DNA of 64,000 nt from Ramlibacter monticola (GTDB taxonomy: Bacteria > Pseudomonadota > Gammaproteobacteria > Burkholderiales > Burkholderiaceae_C). The DNA is taken from assembly GCF_016722785.1 (NCBI RefSeq), contig NZ_JAEQNE010000003.1:580064-644063 (forward strand), read 5' to 3'. Shown here in pieces: positions 18,238 through 28,729 of this stretch (the stretch's first letter is position 1; the number at the start of each line of letters is the position of its first letter). A model generated the notes under the pieces. It did not search any database. It was not told the origin of the DNA and was given only the letters and a program-made list of their open reading frames with translations. The position numbers and the translations under genes are program-made.

Positions 18238-18248
18238 GGGGCAGGAGC

Positions 18249-19448
18249 TTAACCCGTCGCCTGCCGGCCCCGGAATCGCTCCGCCGCCTGCCGCACCATC
18301 TCGGCCAGCAGGCGTTCGCGCCCCTGCGTCTCGCGCAGCCAGAGGGCATCGTTGACGCCGCGCTCGGCGCTGTCGCGCAGCATCTCGATGGCGGCGCCGG
18401 CGCCCAGCTCGCGCGCATGCGGCGCCACCCGGTCGAGCGTGAGCAGGATGTGTTCGCGCAGGGGCAGGTGCTCGCCCGTGGGCGGATCCACGTAGACCGC
18501 CTCCAGCCCGAAGCGGCAGGCCTGGAAGCGGTTGTACGTGTAGACCATGTAGTCGTCCTCCTCCGGCACGAAGGGTTGCTCCTGCAGGAACCAGGCGCCG
18601 AGCGACTGCACGAGGCCGGCGAGGGCGGCGGCGCGCTCGATGGTCAGCGGCGTGTCGAACACGCGGATCTCGATCGTCCCGTACTCGGGCTTCGGCCGGA
18701 TGTCCCAGTAGAAGTCCTTCATGCTCTTGATCACGCCGGTGCGCGTGCTCTTGGCGAAGAAGCGGGCGAACTCGCTCCAGCGCAGCGTGAAGGGAGCGCG
18801 GCCCGACATCGGGAAGGCAAACACCGAATTGAGTCGCGCGGAATCGAACTGCGTGTCCTGCCCCTGCACGAAGGGCGAGCTGGCCGACAGCGCGATGAAG
18901 TGCGGGATGTAGCGCGACATGCGGTGCAGCATCAGCAGCGCGCTGTCGGCGTCGGGACAGCCGACGTGCACGTGCTGGCCGAAGATGGTGAACTGCTTGG
19001 AGAGGTAGCCGTACAGCTCCGAGAGCTGGCGGAAGCGCGGGCGGTCATAGATGCGCTGCTCGTGCCACTGCTGGAACGGATGGGTGCCGCCGCCGACGCA
19101 GGCGATGTTCAGCTTGTCGGCGCAGCGCACCAGCGCGTCGCGGATGATCGTGAGCTGCCCCAGCACTTCGCTCGCGGAATGGCACACGTCGGTGGAGAAC
19201 TCGATCATGCTGGAGGTCATCTCCGGCACCACCGACCCGGGCAGCGAGACCTTCTCGACCAGGCGCAGCATCTCGGCCGAATAGGGCGCCAAGTCGTAGT
19301 CGTGGGTGTTGACCAGCTGCAGTTCCAGCTCCACGCCGAGCGACAGCGCGGCCGACTGGCGGAAGGGCTCCAGCTCCGGTGCCGGCGCCGGCGTCGGCGC
19401 GGGCACGGAAGCGGGCACGTGCAGGCCGGGCTCCGTCGGCCTACCCAT
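18249..19448 (-). CDS. Carboxylate-amine ligase, YbdK/GCS2 family
   Basis: 399-residue glutamate-cysteine-ligase-2-like ATP-grasp enzyme. After a Pro/Ala-rich N-terminus come [55 protein letters not shown] and [14 protein letters not shown], which are the GCS2 substrate and metal positions. YbdK has weak glutamate-cysteine ligase activity, but the physiological role is not settled. It overlaps the antiporter gene by 8 bases. Confidence 0.9.
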   Translation of the reverse strand: MGRPTEPGLHVPASVPAPTPAPAPELEPFRQSAALSLGVELELQLVNTHDYDLAPYSAEMLRLVEKVSLPGSVVPEMTSSMIEFSTDVCHSASEVLGQLTIIRDALVRCADKLNIACVGGGTHPFQQWHEQRIYDRPRFRQLSELYGYLSKQFTIFGQHVHVGCPDADSALLMLHRMSRYIPHFIALSASSPFVQGQDTQFDSARLNSVFAFPMSGRAPFTLRWSEFARFFAKSTRTGVIKSMKDFYWDIRPKPEYGTIEIRVFDTPLTIERAAALAGLVQSLGAWFLQEQPFVPEEDDYMVYTYNRFQACRFGLEAVYVDPPTGEHLPLREHILLTLDRVAPHARELGAGAAIEMLRDSAERGVNDALWLRETQGRERLLAEMVRQAAERFRGRQATG

Positions 19449-20697
19449 TCAGCTCTCCGGCACCGGCCAGCGGGCCGGGCGGCACCCAGGGCTTGACGCT
19501 CTCGCCGGCGCGGTAGATCGCGAAGGCGGTGATGATGGCGCCCAGGATCTCCATCAGCAGGATCACCGGCAAGGCGATGCTGGCAATGCGCGAGCCGAGC
19601 GCCATCGACGCGGCCATGAACTGCGACACCATCAGCAGGGCGATGGAGGACATCGGGCACATCGCGCAGCCGGTCCAGATCGCCTGGCGCCAGCTCGTGC
19701 CGCTGCCGAAGTTGCCGGCGACCACGCCCAGCAGCTTGGCCAGGAAGCGGGTGAGCACGACGACGCCGACCAGTCCCGCCACCGCGGGATTCCAGTCCGC
19801 CTTGGCCGCGACCACGGAAACCAGCACGAACATCAGCATCGTGAGCAGGGAGGACGCGGTGCCGAGCTGGCGCGTCCAGGACCAGGGCCGCGGATGCAGC
19901 TGCTTCAGCATCAGCCCGCCGATCAGCGCGGCGAGCGGCGCCGAGCCGCCCAAGTGCGCGGCCAGCGCGGTGCCGGCGGCGATCAGCGCGATCAGGAGCA
20001 TCGAGGTGTTCTCGCTGCTGGGGCTCATGAAGCGCAGCGCCGAACGCAGCGCCAGGGCCAGCAGCGCGCCGACCACGAAGGAGACGCCCAGCACCACGCC
20101 CACCGGATACAGCGTCGCGACCAGCGCCGTCTGGTCGCGGTGCAGCGCGCCGGCCCGCGCGCTCACCAGCGCCAGGGCGTAGAAGCAACTCAGCGTGGAA
20201 AGCGCCAGCGCGCGCTCGGTGACCGCCCCGGTCGCCCGCGTGTCCAGCACGGCGCGGGCCAGCACGGCCGGCGAGGCCGCCATCGAGATCAGCGCCAGGC
20301 CCTCGGCGACGTTGGCGCGGACTTCCAGCCAGCGCAGCACGTGGTACACGGCGACGGCGGTGAGCAGCGATTCCATCAGGCTCTGCACCAGCACCATCGG
20401 GTTGTGGCGGAACCAGCGCAGCGCGATGCGGCCGCCCGACTCGAACAGCACCAGCGAGACGCCCAGTTCCAGCAGGAACAGGGACACGCCCTGCAGCGGC
20501 CACTCGGCGCCGGAGAAACCCGCGAGCCCGGCGAGGGTGCCGACGATCGAGTAGCCCACCACCTTCGGCAGGCCCGAGTAGCGCTGCAGCAAGTGGCCCG
20601 CGGCCGCCGCGAGTGCGAGCAGCAGCGACCACTGCACGGTAGGCAGTCCCGCCGACGGCTTGAGCCAGTCGGCCCAGATGGCCATCACCTGGTCCAT
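19441..20697 (-). CDS. Cation:proton antiporter (CPA2-type)
   Basis: 418-residue membrane protein with about 11-12 hydrophobic segments. The family features are [49 protein letters not shown] and [27 protein letters not shown]. It belongs to the Na+/H+ or K+/H+ exchanger superfamily but lacks a C-terminal TrkA-N domain, so it is a compact member. It is coupled to the YbdK-like ligase by overlap. Confidence 0.88.
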   Translation of the reverse strand: MDQVMAIWADWLKPSAGLPTVQWSLLLALAAAAGHLLQRYSGLPKVVGYSIVGTLAGLAGFSGAEWPLQGVSLFLLELGVSLVLFESGGRIALRWFRHNPMVLVQSLMESLLTAVAVYHVLRWLEVRANVAEGLALISMAASPAVLARAVLDTRATGAVTERALALSTLSCFYALALVSARAGALHRDQTALVATLYPVGVVLGVSFVVGALLALALRSALRFMSPSSENTSMLLIALIAAGTALAAHLGGSAPLAALIGGLMLKQLHPRPWSWTRQLGTASSLLTMLMFVLVSVVAAKADWNPAVAGLVGVVVLTRFLAKLLGVVAGNFGSGTSWRQAIWTGCAMCPMSSIALLMVSQFMAASMALGSRIASIALPVILLMEILGAIITAFAIYRAGESVKPWVPPGPLAGAGELNG

Positions 20698-20707
20698 GGT
20701 CGGGCGC

Positions 20708-21091
20708 TCAGTGGAGAACGCGCCGGCTGCTGCCGTCGTCGAGCACGAATGCCGGGATCTCCACCTCGAAGCGTTCGCCGTCCTCCGCCACGCAGAAATA
20801 GTGCCCCTGCATGCTGCCGCTGGCGGTGCGCAGGCGGCAGCCGCTGGTGTATTCGAAGGATTCGCCCGGTTTCAGCAGCGGCTGCTGGCCCACCACCCCG
20901 AGCCCCTTGACCTCCTCGAGTTCGCCGAGCTCGTTGGTGATGATCCAGTGCCGGGAGATGAGCTGCGCCGGCACCTCGCCGGTATTGGTGATGGTGATGG
21001 TGTACGCGAAGGTCCACACATTCTGGTCGGGCACGGACTGCTCCGGCAGGAAGCGGGGCTGCACGTCGACCCGGAAGGCATAGCGAGGCAT
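20708..21091 (-). CDS. apaG: ApaG protein
   Basis: 127-residue ApaG/DUF525 fold, a small beta-sandwich protein. Visible are VDVQPRFLPEQS, FAYTITITNTGEVPAQLISRHWIITNELGELEEVKGLGVVGQQP and FEYTSGCRLRTASGSMQGHYF, all canonical. The ATG was placed by the family start. A -10-like TACATT (21104-21099 on this strand) ends 7 bases before the ATG, suggesting a leaderless mRNA. It is divergent from rpe. Confidence 0.95.
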   Translation of the reverse strand: MPRYAFRVDVQPRFLPEQSVPDQNVWTFAYTITITNTGEVPAQLISRHWIITNELGELEEVKGLGVVGQQPLLKPGESFEYTSGCRLRTASGSMQGHYFCVAEDGERFEVEIPAFVLDDGSSRRVLH

Positions 21092-21107
21092 GGCTGCCAA
21101 TGTAAAC

Positions 21108-21130
21108 CGTCCCCGAGCTCGACGGGGACG
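21108..21130. promoter_or_regulatory. 8-bp-arm inverted repeat between apaG and rpe
   Basis: CGTCCCCG, seven bases, CGGGGACG, perfect arms. It lies between the two divergent -10 boxes, in the position expected of a shared operator or -35 region. The binding protein is unknown. Confidence 0.4.
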
Positions 21131-21148
21131 CTCGGCGACAATTAGGCC

Positions 21149-21835
21149 ATGAGCACGCGCACCTTCCGCATCGCCCCCTCCATCCTGTCCGCCGACTTCG
21201 CCCGCCTGGGCGAGGAGGTGCGCAACGTGATCGCGGCCGGGGCCGACTGGATCCACTTCGACGTGATGGACAACCATTACGTGCCGAACCTCACCTTTGG
21301 TCCCATGATCTGTTCGGCGCTCAAGCCGCACGCGAAGACCGCCGCCGGCGCCGCGGTGCCGATCGACGTGCACCTGATGGTGCAGCCGGTCGACGCACTG
21401 GCCCAGGCATTCGCCGAGGCGGGCGCGGACTACATCACCTTCCACCCGGACGCGTCCACCCACGTCCATCGCAGCGTGCAGGCGATCCGCGCCGCGGGCT
21501 GCAAGCCGGGGCTGGTGTTCAATCCGGCCGCACCGCTGGACGTGCTGGACTGGGTGATCGACGACATCGACCTGGTGCTGATCATGAGCGTGAACCCCGG
21601 CTTCGGGGGGCAGGGCTTCATCGATTCGGCCCTGCGCAAGATCGAGCAGGCGCGCAAGCGCATCGACGCGAGCGGGCGGGACATCCGGCTCGAGGTGGAT
21701 GGCGGGATCAAGGCCGACAACATCGCGCGGGTCGCGGCCGCGGGAGCGGATACCTTCGTGGCGGGGAGCGCGATCTTCGGCAAGCCGGATTACCGGGGGG
21801 TGATCGAGGCGATGCGGGGCCAGTTGAAGGGCTGA
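21149..21835 (+). CDS. rpe: Ribulose-phosphate 3-epimerase
   Basis: 228-residue TIM-barrel epimerase interconverting ribulose-5-phosphate and xylulose-5-phosphate. Signature segments [54 protein letters not shown] and [10 protein letters not shown] include the catalytic Asp residues and metal ligands. The -10-like GACAAT (21137-21142) ends 6 bases before the ATG, so it is probably leaderless. In many relatives rpe is followed by gph; here catalase and small genes lie between. Confidence 0.97.
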   Translation: MSTRTFRIAPSILSADFARLGEEVRNVIAAGADWIHFDVMDNHYVPNLTFGPMICSALKPHAKTAAGAAVPIDVHLMVQPVDALAQAFAEAGADYITFHPDASTHVHRSVQAIRAAGCKPGLVFNPAAPLDVLDWVIDDIDLVLIMSVNPGFGGQGFIDSALRKIEQARKRIDASGRDIRLEVDGGIKADNIARVAAAGADTFVAGSAIFGKPDYRGVIEAMRGQLKG

Positions 21836-21846
21836 GACCCTGGGAC

Positions 21847-22107
21847 TCAGCGCGATCCTTCCTTGCGCACGCGTTGGTAGGTCGCGTCCAGTTCCTTGCC
21901 CTTGGTGGTGTCCTGCAGGCCTTTCATCGCGTCGTCGTGCGCGATCTCGCCCTTGCGGCGCGCGCCGGGGTTGTCGGCCGCCTGGCTGTGGCTGGACTCG
22001 TCCACCTCGTTGGGCGTCTGCGCCTTCGGCTGCGAGGTCTCGCCTTGCGCGGTGACTGTGTTGCCCCCTGTCGGGGCGGGCACCTCGTGGCGTTCCTTGC
22101 GGTTCAT
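21847..22107 (-). CDS. Small hydrophilic hypothetical protein, 86 residues
   Basis: Not recognised. The ATG at 22107-22105 has a strong AAGGAGAG ribosome site, which decides the start. The protein is very hydrophilic (Lys, Glu, Gln, Ser, Asp) with no hydrophobic segment: MNRKERHEVPAPTGG at the N-terminus, then AHDDAMKGLQDTTKGKELD and YQRVRKEGSR. It is likely disordered, as seen for many Comamonadaceae small proteins. It converges on rpe. Confidence 0.6.
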   Translation of the reverse strand: MNRKERHEVPAPTGGNTVTAQGETSQPKAQTPNEVDESSHSQAADNPGARRKGEIAHDDAMKGLQDTTKGKELDATYQRVRKEGSR

Positions 22108-22334
22108 GGCAACTCTCCTTGGATCGGTGCATGGTGGCGCGCGGCCCGCCCGGCCGCGGTAGGACGGCGCCTTGCGCTGCGCCGCCAGCGGGATGCCCAA
22201 GCCCGTGTGGGAGCCATCCTACGGCCCGAGGCGGTGCCCGCTCACAAACTCGCCCGCTGAGGGGCTACGGGCAGCCCGGCTGAGGCTTGGTCCAATGCGG
22301 GGACCGAAGACCCAATGCAAGAAGGGAGCAGCGG

Positions 22335-22457
22335 ATGGAGATCGAACCGGTCGTGTTCGTCTGGCTGGTGTGGCTCGCGGCCGCCGGGGTAGGCGTGCTG
22401 GCGACCGCCGCCGTGGCACGCGTGTTCGACGTGCTGTTCGAACTCGACGCGAACTGA
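22335..22457 (+). CDS. 40-residue single-pass membrane micropeptide
   Basis: Begins MEIEPVVFVWLVWLAAAG and continues VGVLATAAVARVFDVLFELDAN to a TGA stop. AAGGGAGC lies at suitable spacing before the ATG. It has one hydrophobic helix (about residues 6-30) and an acidic end. It lies 78 bases before the catalase gene on the same strand. It could be a small membrane protein, but no family is recognised. Confidence 0.5.
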   Translation: MEIEPVVFVWLVWLAAAGVGVLATAAVARVFDVLFELDAN

Positions 22458-22535
22458 CGCCGTCGCCCTTCCCGCGCAGGCGGACCTGCCGCCCCTGCCG
22501 TCCCGTTCCCTCTCCCTGGCCCACAGGAGTCATAC

Positions 22536-24692
<2,157 letters not shown>

Positions 24693-24836
24693 GCGAGGGC
24701 CGCCGGCGCGGCCGTTCGTAGGACAAATCCCACGTGGCGATGTCGGATGGACTGACTGTGTCGTCCCCGCGATGACGGCTCAATAGGCGGTGGCCGGCGC
24801 GCTGCCGGCCTTCCGTTGTACACAGGGGAGAACCGA

Positions 24837-25070
24837 ATGTCGTCCAGCAACCAGGCCGCCGGCCGCCAGCATTGGAGCGCAGGCCGCGGCTTCACCTCGC
24901 TCGACCCGGAGCGGCAGGGCGAGGTGCAGGTGCATGCGCGCAGGTGCGCTGTCGACAACCCGGCGCCGTCGCGCCAGTCCAAGGTGAAACCCGCTCAGGC
25001 GTGGACGCGCGTCCAGCCGGATGTGGACGGATCGGGGTACGAAGGCGGAAGCAGCCGGCACTGGCGCTGA
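24837..25070 (+). CDS. Small protein with degenerate KGG (stress-induced) motif, 77 residues
   Basis: GGGGAG precedes the ATG. Residues 16-31 (GRGFTSLDPERQGEVQ) closely follow the opening of KGG/Con-10 type stress-induced proteins (RGFASMDPEKQREIASKGG), but the KGG itself is replaced by a basic HARR stretch. The rest is hydrophilic. The position directly after katE suggests a stress role. The family call rests on this short motif alone. Confidence 0.5.
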   Translation: MSSSNQAAGRQHWSAGRGFTSLDPERQGEVQVHARRCAVDNPAPSRQSKVKPAQAWTRVQPDVDGSGYEGGSSRHWR

Positions 25071-25100
25071 ACCGCGCGCTGAACGGCGACAATGCGGCGG

Positions 25101-25796
25101 GTGACTTTCCCGCCCCGCCTTCCCTTTCCTCTTCCCCTGCGCGCCGCGATCCTCGATCTCGACGGCACCCTGGTCGACACCCTCGGTGATTTCACCGCCG
25201 CCCTGAACGCCATGCTGGCCGAGCTTCGGCTGCCGCCGGTCGGCGCCGGCGTGGTCGCCGGGTTCATCGGAAAGGGCACGGAACACCTTCTGCGCGAGAC
25301 GCTCGTCCACGTCGGCGCCGCCCCTTCGCTCTTCGAGCACGCAATGGAGGTCTACCTGCGGGCCTATCGCGGCCTCAACGGCCAGGCGGCCATCGTCTAT
25401 CCCGGCGTGGTGGAAGGCATCGCGGCCTTGCGCGCGGCCGGCCTGCGCCTCGCCTGCCTGACCAACAAGCCCGGCGAGTTCGCCCGCGGCCTGCTGGCGG
25501 CCAAGGGGCTGGCGGGGGACTTCGGCGTGGTGTTCGGCGGCGACGCCTTCGAGCGCAAGAAGCCCGATCCGCTGCCGCTGCGCAAGACCTGCGAGGCGCT
25601 CGGCACGGAACCGGCCGCCACCCTCATGATCGGCGACTCGCGCAACGACGCCACCGCCGCGCGGGCGGCCGGCTGCCCGGTGGTGCTGGTGACCTACGGG
25701 TACAACCACGGCGAGCCGGTGCGCGGCGTGGACGCGGATGGTTTCGTCGATTCGCTCGCCGAATTGCCGGAGCTGTTGAAGCGGATGCGCGCTTGA
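25101..25796 (+). CDS. gph: Phosphoglycolate phosphatase, HAD superfamily
   Basis: 231-residue HAD hydrolase dephosphorylating 2-phosphoglycolate. Motif I is ILDLDGTLVDTLGDF near the N-terminus, followed by CLTNKPG (motif II), FERKKPDPLPL (motif III) and MIGDSRNDATAARAAG (motif IV). A GACAAT at 25088-25093 places transcription start at the GTG at 25101, so the GTG was preferred over the in-frame ATG at 25092 that overlaps that hexamer. trpE lies downstream, the common betaproteobacterial order. Confidence 0.9.
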   Translation: MTFPPRLPFPLPLRAAILDLDGTLVDTLGDFTAALNAMLAELRLPPVGAGVVAGFIGKGTEHLLRETLVHVGAAPSLFEHAMEVYLRAYRGLNGQAAIVYPGVVEGIAALRAAGLRLACLTNKPGEFARGLLAAKGLAGDFGVVFGGDAFERKKPDPLPLRKTCEALGTEPAATLMIGDSRNDATAARAAGCPVVLVTYGYNHGEPVRGVDADGFVDSLAELPELLKRMRA

Positions 25797-25913
25797 GCGC
25801 CCGGCGCTGGACGGACCTCCCATTCCCGGACCGCGGAACGCTGCAGTACCGCCCATGTCCTGCGCGTCCGCCCGCGGCTTTCACGAGGGACGGGCGGGGC
25901 GGAATGCCTTTGC

Positions 25914-25919
25914 TACACT
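25914..25919 (+). promoter_or_regulatory. Candidate -10 element of the trp leader
   Basis: TACACT ends 7 bases before the ATG of the leader peptide, so the transcript would begin at or next to that codon. Confidence 0.55.
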
Positions 25920-25926
25920 GCCTCGT

Positions 25927-26010
25927 ATGTTCATCCACCGCACGACGATCACAGGTTGCAGCGACCGGGGGGCCTGGCCCTGGCGCAAGCCTGTCCAAGT
26001 GCGCACCTGA
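25927..26010 (+). CDS. trpL: trp leader peptide, 27 residues
   Basis: A short ORF (MFIHRTTITG..., ending QVRT) lies 100 bases before trpE and contains Trp-Pro-Trp (TGG CCC TGG, 25975-25983), two Trp codons in a 27-codon frame where none is expected by chance. It is followed by GC-rich stem-loops. This is the arrangement of a transcription-attenuation leader: ribosome stalling at the Trp codons would favour trpE expression when charged tRNA-Trp is scarce. Confidence 0.75.
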   Translation: MFIHRTTITGCSDRGAWPWRKPVQVRT

Positions 26011-26013
26011 TTC

Positions 26014-26089
26014 GCACGGGGCCCGCCCGTGCCCCCGCGCCTCACCAGAGGCACCGTCCGGATCCCGCGGCCCGAAGCGTTGAGGCCGC
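26014..26089 (+). promoter_or_regulatory. trp attenuator region stem-loops
   Basis: Two hairpins follow the leader peptide: GCACGGG/CCCGTGC (26014-26020 with 26026-26032) and GCGGCC/GGCCGC (26067-26072 with 26084-26089). Neither has a U tract, so a classical intrinsic terminator is not obvious; the second could instead mask the trpE ribosome site. No other gene is seen in 25797-26110. Confidence 0.5.
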
Positions 26090-26110
26090 CGAGCTTGTGG
26101 AGGCTCCCCC

Positions 26111-27631
26111 TTGATCACCGAACTCGAATTCAAGAGCCTTGCGCTGCAGGGCTACAACCGCATCCCCCTCATCGCCGAGGCTTTCGCGGACCTCGAAACG
26201 CCCTTGTCGCTGTACCTGAAGCTGGCGCATGCCAAGGGGGGCGGCAAGCTCAGTTTCCTGCTGGAGTCCGTCGTCGGCGGCGAGCGTTTCGGCCGCTACA
26301 GCTTCATCGGGCTGCCGGCGCGCACCCTGCTGCGCGCGAGCGGCTTCGGCGCGGACGCGAAGACCGAGGTCGTCACCGACGGTCAGGTGGTGGAGACGGA
26401 ACACGGCAACCCGCTGGACTTCATCGCCGACTACCAGAAGCGCTTCAAGGTGGCGCTGCGGCCCGGGCTGCCGCGTTTCTGCGGCGGCCTGGCCGGCTAT
26501 TTCGGCTACGACACGGTCCGCTACATCGAGAAGAAGTTGGAGCACACCTGTCCGCCGGACACCCTGCACTGCCCGGACATCCTGCTGCTGCAGTGCGAGG
26601 AACTCGCCGTCATCGACAACCTCTCGGGCAAGCTGTACCTGATCGTCTACGTCGACCCGGGGCGGCCCGAGGCCTACGGCAACGGCAAGCGGCGCCTGCG
26701 GGAGCTGAAGGACCAGCTGAAGTACTCCGTGAGCGCGCCGGTGGTGAGGCAGACCGAGACCTTCACGGCCGAACGCGAATTCGCCAAGGCCGACTACTTG
26801 AAGGCCGTGGAGCGCGCCAAGGAACTGATCGCCGCGGGCGACTTCATGCAGGTGCAGGTGGGCCAGCGGATCAAGAAGCGCTACACCGAGTCGCCGCTGT
26901 CGCTGTACCGGGCGCTGCGTTCCCTCAACCCGAGCCCGTACATGTACTTCTACAACTTCACGGGCGCGGACGAGAAGGGCGGCGACTTCCACGTGGTGGG
27001 GGCCTCGCCGGAGATCCTGGTGCGGCACGAGCACACGCCGGAGGGCGAGAAGATCATCATCCGCCCGCTGGCGGGCACGCGTCCGCGCGGGGCCACGCCG
27101 GAGGTCGACAAGGCGGTGGAGAAGGAGTTGCTGGGCGATGCCAAGGAGCGGGCCGAGCACGTGATGCTGATCGACCTGGCGCGCAACGACATCGGCCGGA
27201 TCGCGAAGACCGGATCGGTCAAGGTGACGGAAGCCTTCGTGGTGGAGCGCTACAGCCACGTGATGCACATCGTGAGCAACGTCGAAGGCATCCTCAACGA
27301 GGGCATGACCAACATGGACGTGCTGAAGGCGACCTTCCCGGCGGGCACCCTGACCGGCGCGCCCAAGGTGCACGCGATGGAGCTGATCGACCAGCTGGAG
27401 CCGAACAAGCGCGGCATCTATGGCGGCGCCTGCGGCTACCTGAGTTACGCCGGCGACATGGACGTCGCCATCGCCATCCGCACCGGCATCATCAAGGACC
27501 AGACGCTGCACGTGCAGGCGGCGGCGGGAGTGGTGGCGGATTCGGTTCCGGAGCTGGAGTGGAAGGAAACGGAGGCGAAGGCGCGGGCGCTGTTGCGGGC
27601 GAGTGAGCTGGTGGAGGAGGGTTTGGAATGA
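26111..27631 (+). CDS. trpE: Anthranilate synthase component I
   Basis: 506-residue chorismate-utilising enzyme that makes anthranilate with TrpG. The feedback-binding N-terminal motif LLESVVGGERFGRYSFIG and the catalytic domain (IIRPLAGTRPRGATPEVD, ELLGDAKERAEHVMLIDLARNDIGR, FPAGTLTGAPKVHAMELIDQLE, GIYGGACGY) are complete. Its stop overlaps the start of the inserted GxxExxY gene (ATGA), so the cassette is joined to the very end of trpE. Confidence 0.97.
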   Translation: MITELEFKSLALQGYNRIPLIAEAFADLETPLSLYLKLAHAKGGGKLSFLLESVVGGERFGRYSFIGLPARTLLRASGFGADAKTEVVTDGQVVETEHGNPLDFIADYQKRFKVALRPGLPRFCGGLAGYFGYDTVRYIEKKLEHTCPPDTLHCPDILLLQCEELAVIDNLSGKLYLIVYVDPGRPEAYGNGKRRLRELKDQLKYSVSAPVVRQTETFTAEREFAKADYLKAVERAKELIAAGDFMQVQVGQRIKKRYTESPLSLYRALRSLNPSPYMYFYNFTGADEKGGDFHVVGASPEILVRHEHTPEGEKIIIRPLAGTRPRGATPEVDKAVEKELLGDAKERAEHVMLIDLARNDIGRIAKTGSVKVTEAFVVERYSHVMHIVSNVEGILNEGMTNMDVLKATFPAGTLTGAPKVHAMELIDQLEPNKRGIYGGACGYLSYAGDMDVAIAIRTGIIKDQTLHVQAAAGVVADSVPELEWKETEAKARALLRASELVEEGLE

Positions 27632-28074
27632 ACTTCCAAACCCCACAGCCGAACGCAGAGGGCGCAGAGGATGCGCAGAGGACGCAGAAGGAACAGCCAA
27701 TTGAAAATGACTGTTCTCACGGGATCATCGGTGCGGCCGTGGAAGTGCAGCGGCTGCTTGGTGTTGGCCTGCTGGAAAGTGCTTATTCGGCTGCATTCGC
27801 CATCGAGCTGGCCGAGCGCGGTTTGCAATTCGACCGGGAAGTTCCGATCTCGGGACAGTACAAGGGCCGCGACCTGGGCATCCTCTATCGCGCGGACTTC
27901 ATAGTGCAAAAGACGGTCATCGTCGAACTCAAGGCGATGGACGCCGTGACCGACATCCATCGGGCGCAGTTGCTCTCTTATCTGAGAGTGTCCGGGTACA
28001 AGCTTGGATTGCTCATCAATTTCCATGCCTTCCCCGTCGTGAAGTGCATCCACCGACTGGTGAACAAGCTATGA
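27628..28074 (+). CDS. GxxExxY-family PD-(D/E)XK nuclease-like protein
   Basis: 148 residues. The family motif is G47-LL-E50-SA-Y53, in HGIIGAAVEVQRLLGVGLLE. The nuclease-fold residues appear as Asp90 in RADFIV and Glu100-Leu-Lys102 in VIVELKAMD, followed by HRAQLLSYLR. The first 25 residues (QPNAEGAEDAQRTQ) are translated from the left inverted repeat rather than conserved family sequence. Base composition is distinctly less GC-rich than trpE and trpG. It sits inside the trp operon, bounded by 40-bp inverted repeats. Its molecular role is not established for the family. Confidence 0.85.
   Translation: MNFQTPQPNAEGAEDAQRTQKEQPIENDCSHGIIGAAVEVQRLLGVGLLESAYSAAFAIELAERGLQFDREVPISGQYKGRDLGILYRADFIVQKTVIVELKAMDAVTDIHRAQLLSYLRVSGYKLGLLINFHAFPVVKCIHRLVNKL
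27651..27690 (+). repeat. Left 40-bp inverted repeat, CGCAGAGG-type
   Basis: Starts GAACGCAGAGGGCGCAGAGG and ends GACGCAGAAG. The reverse complement of 28090-28129 matches it at 38 of 40 positions. Internally it is a tandem of CGCAGAG(G) units. It lies within the coding start of the GxxExxY gene. Confidence 0.9.
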
Positions 28075-28089
28075 GGACTCACGTTTCTT

Positions 28090-28129
28090 CTTCTGCGTCC
28101 TCTGCGTATTCTCTGCGCCCTCTGCGTTC
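28090..28129 (-). repeat. Right 40-bp inverted repeat, CGCAGAGG-type
   Basis: Inverted copy of 27651-27690 with two transitions (positions 20 and 23 of the repeat). It lies between the GxxExxY stop and the trpG start. In RNA the two copies would pair to enclose the whole GxxExxY gene. Confidence 0.9.
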
Positions 28130-28156
28130 GGTATTTTGTTTTGACGGGATCCGGCC

Positions 28157-28729
28157 ATGAAGCTCCTGATGATCGACAACTACGACAGCTTCACCTACAA
28201 CCTCGTGCAGTACTTCGGGGAACTGGGTGCCGAGGTGGAGGTGTTCCGCAATGACGAGATCACCCTGGAGGAGATCGAGGCGAAGCGGCCCGACCGGTTG
28301 GTGGTCTCCCCTGGCCCCTGCTCGCCGGCGGAAGCGGGGATTTCGGTGGCGGCGATCCGGCACTTCGCGGGCAAGCTGCCGATCCTGGGCGTGTGCCTCG
28401 GCCACCAGTCCATCGGCGCGGCCCTGGGCGGCAGGATCATCCGGGCGCAGCGGTTGATGCACGGGAAGACGAGCGAAATCACGACGACGCAGGAAGGCGT
28501 CTTCGCCGGCCTGCCCGGGAAGTTCACGGTGAACCGCTACCACTCGCTGGCCATCGAGCGCGAGAGCTGCCCCACGGACCTGAAGGTGACCGCCTGGACG
28601 GACGACGGCGAGATCATGGGCGTGCGGCACAAGTCCCTGCCCATCGAGGGCGTGCAGTTCCACCCCGAGTCGATCCTGACGGAACACGGCCACGCGATGC
28701 TGAAGAACTTCCTGGAGCAAGCGAAGTGA
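28157..28729 (+). CDS. trpG: Anthranilate synthase component II (glutamine amidotransferase)
   Basis: 190-residue class I amidotransferase delivering ammonia to TrpE; it may also serve aminodeoxychorismate synthase. Visible are [16 protein letters not shown], the oxyanion motif [13 protein letters not shown], nucleophile Cys80 in [10 protein letters not shown], and the catalytic His/Glu in [13 protein letters not shown]. The gene is intact despite the insertion upstream, and its stop overlaps the ltaE start. Confidence 0.96.
   Translation: MKLLMIDNYDSFTYNLVQYFGELGAEVEVFRNDEITLEEIEAKRPDRLVVSPGPCSPAEAGISVAAIRHFAGKLPILGVCLGHQSIGAALGGRIIRAQRLMHGKTSEITTTQEGVFAGLPGKFTVNRYHSLAIERESCPTDLKVTAWTDDGEIMGVRHKSLPIEGVQFHPESILTEHGHAMLKNFLEQAK

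Noticed and set aside
21832..21850. Terminator between rpe and the convergent small gene
   Set aside because: CTGAG-A-CCC-T-GGG-A-CTCAG is a palindrome over both stop codons but has no T tract and a tiny loop; not called.
24792..24810. Hairpin GGCCGGC/GCCGGCC before the KGG-like gene
   Set aside because: A good stem, but no T run and no clear position relative to a gene end; could be chance in GC-rich DNA.
27651..28129. CGCAGAGG repeats as a CRISPR or simple microsatellite
   Set aside because: Two inverted 40-bp copies enclosing one gene, without spacers, fit cassette ends better.
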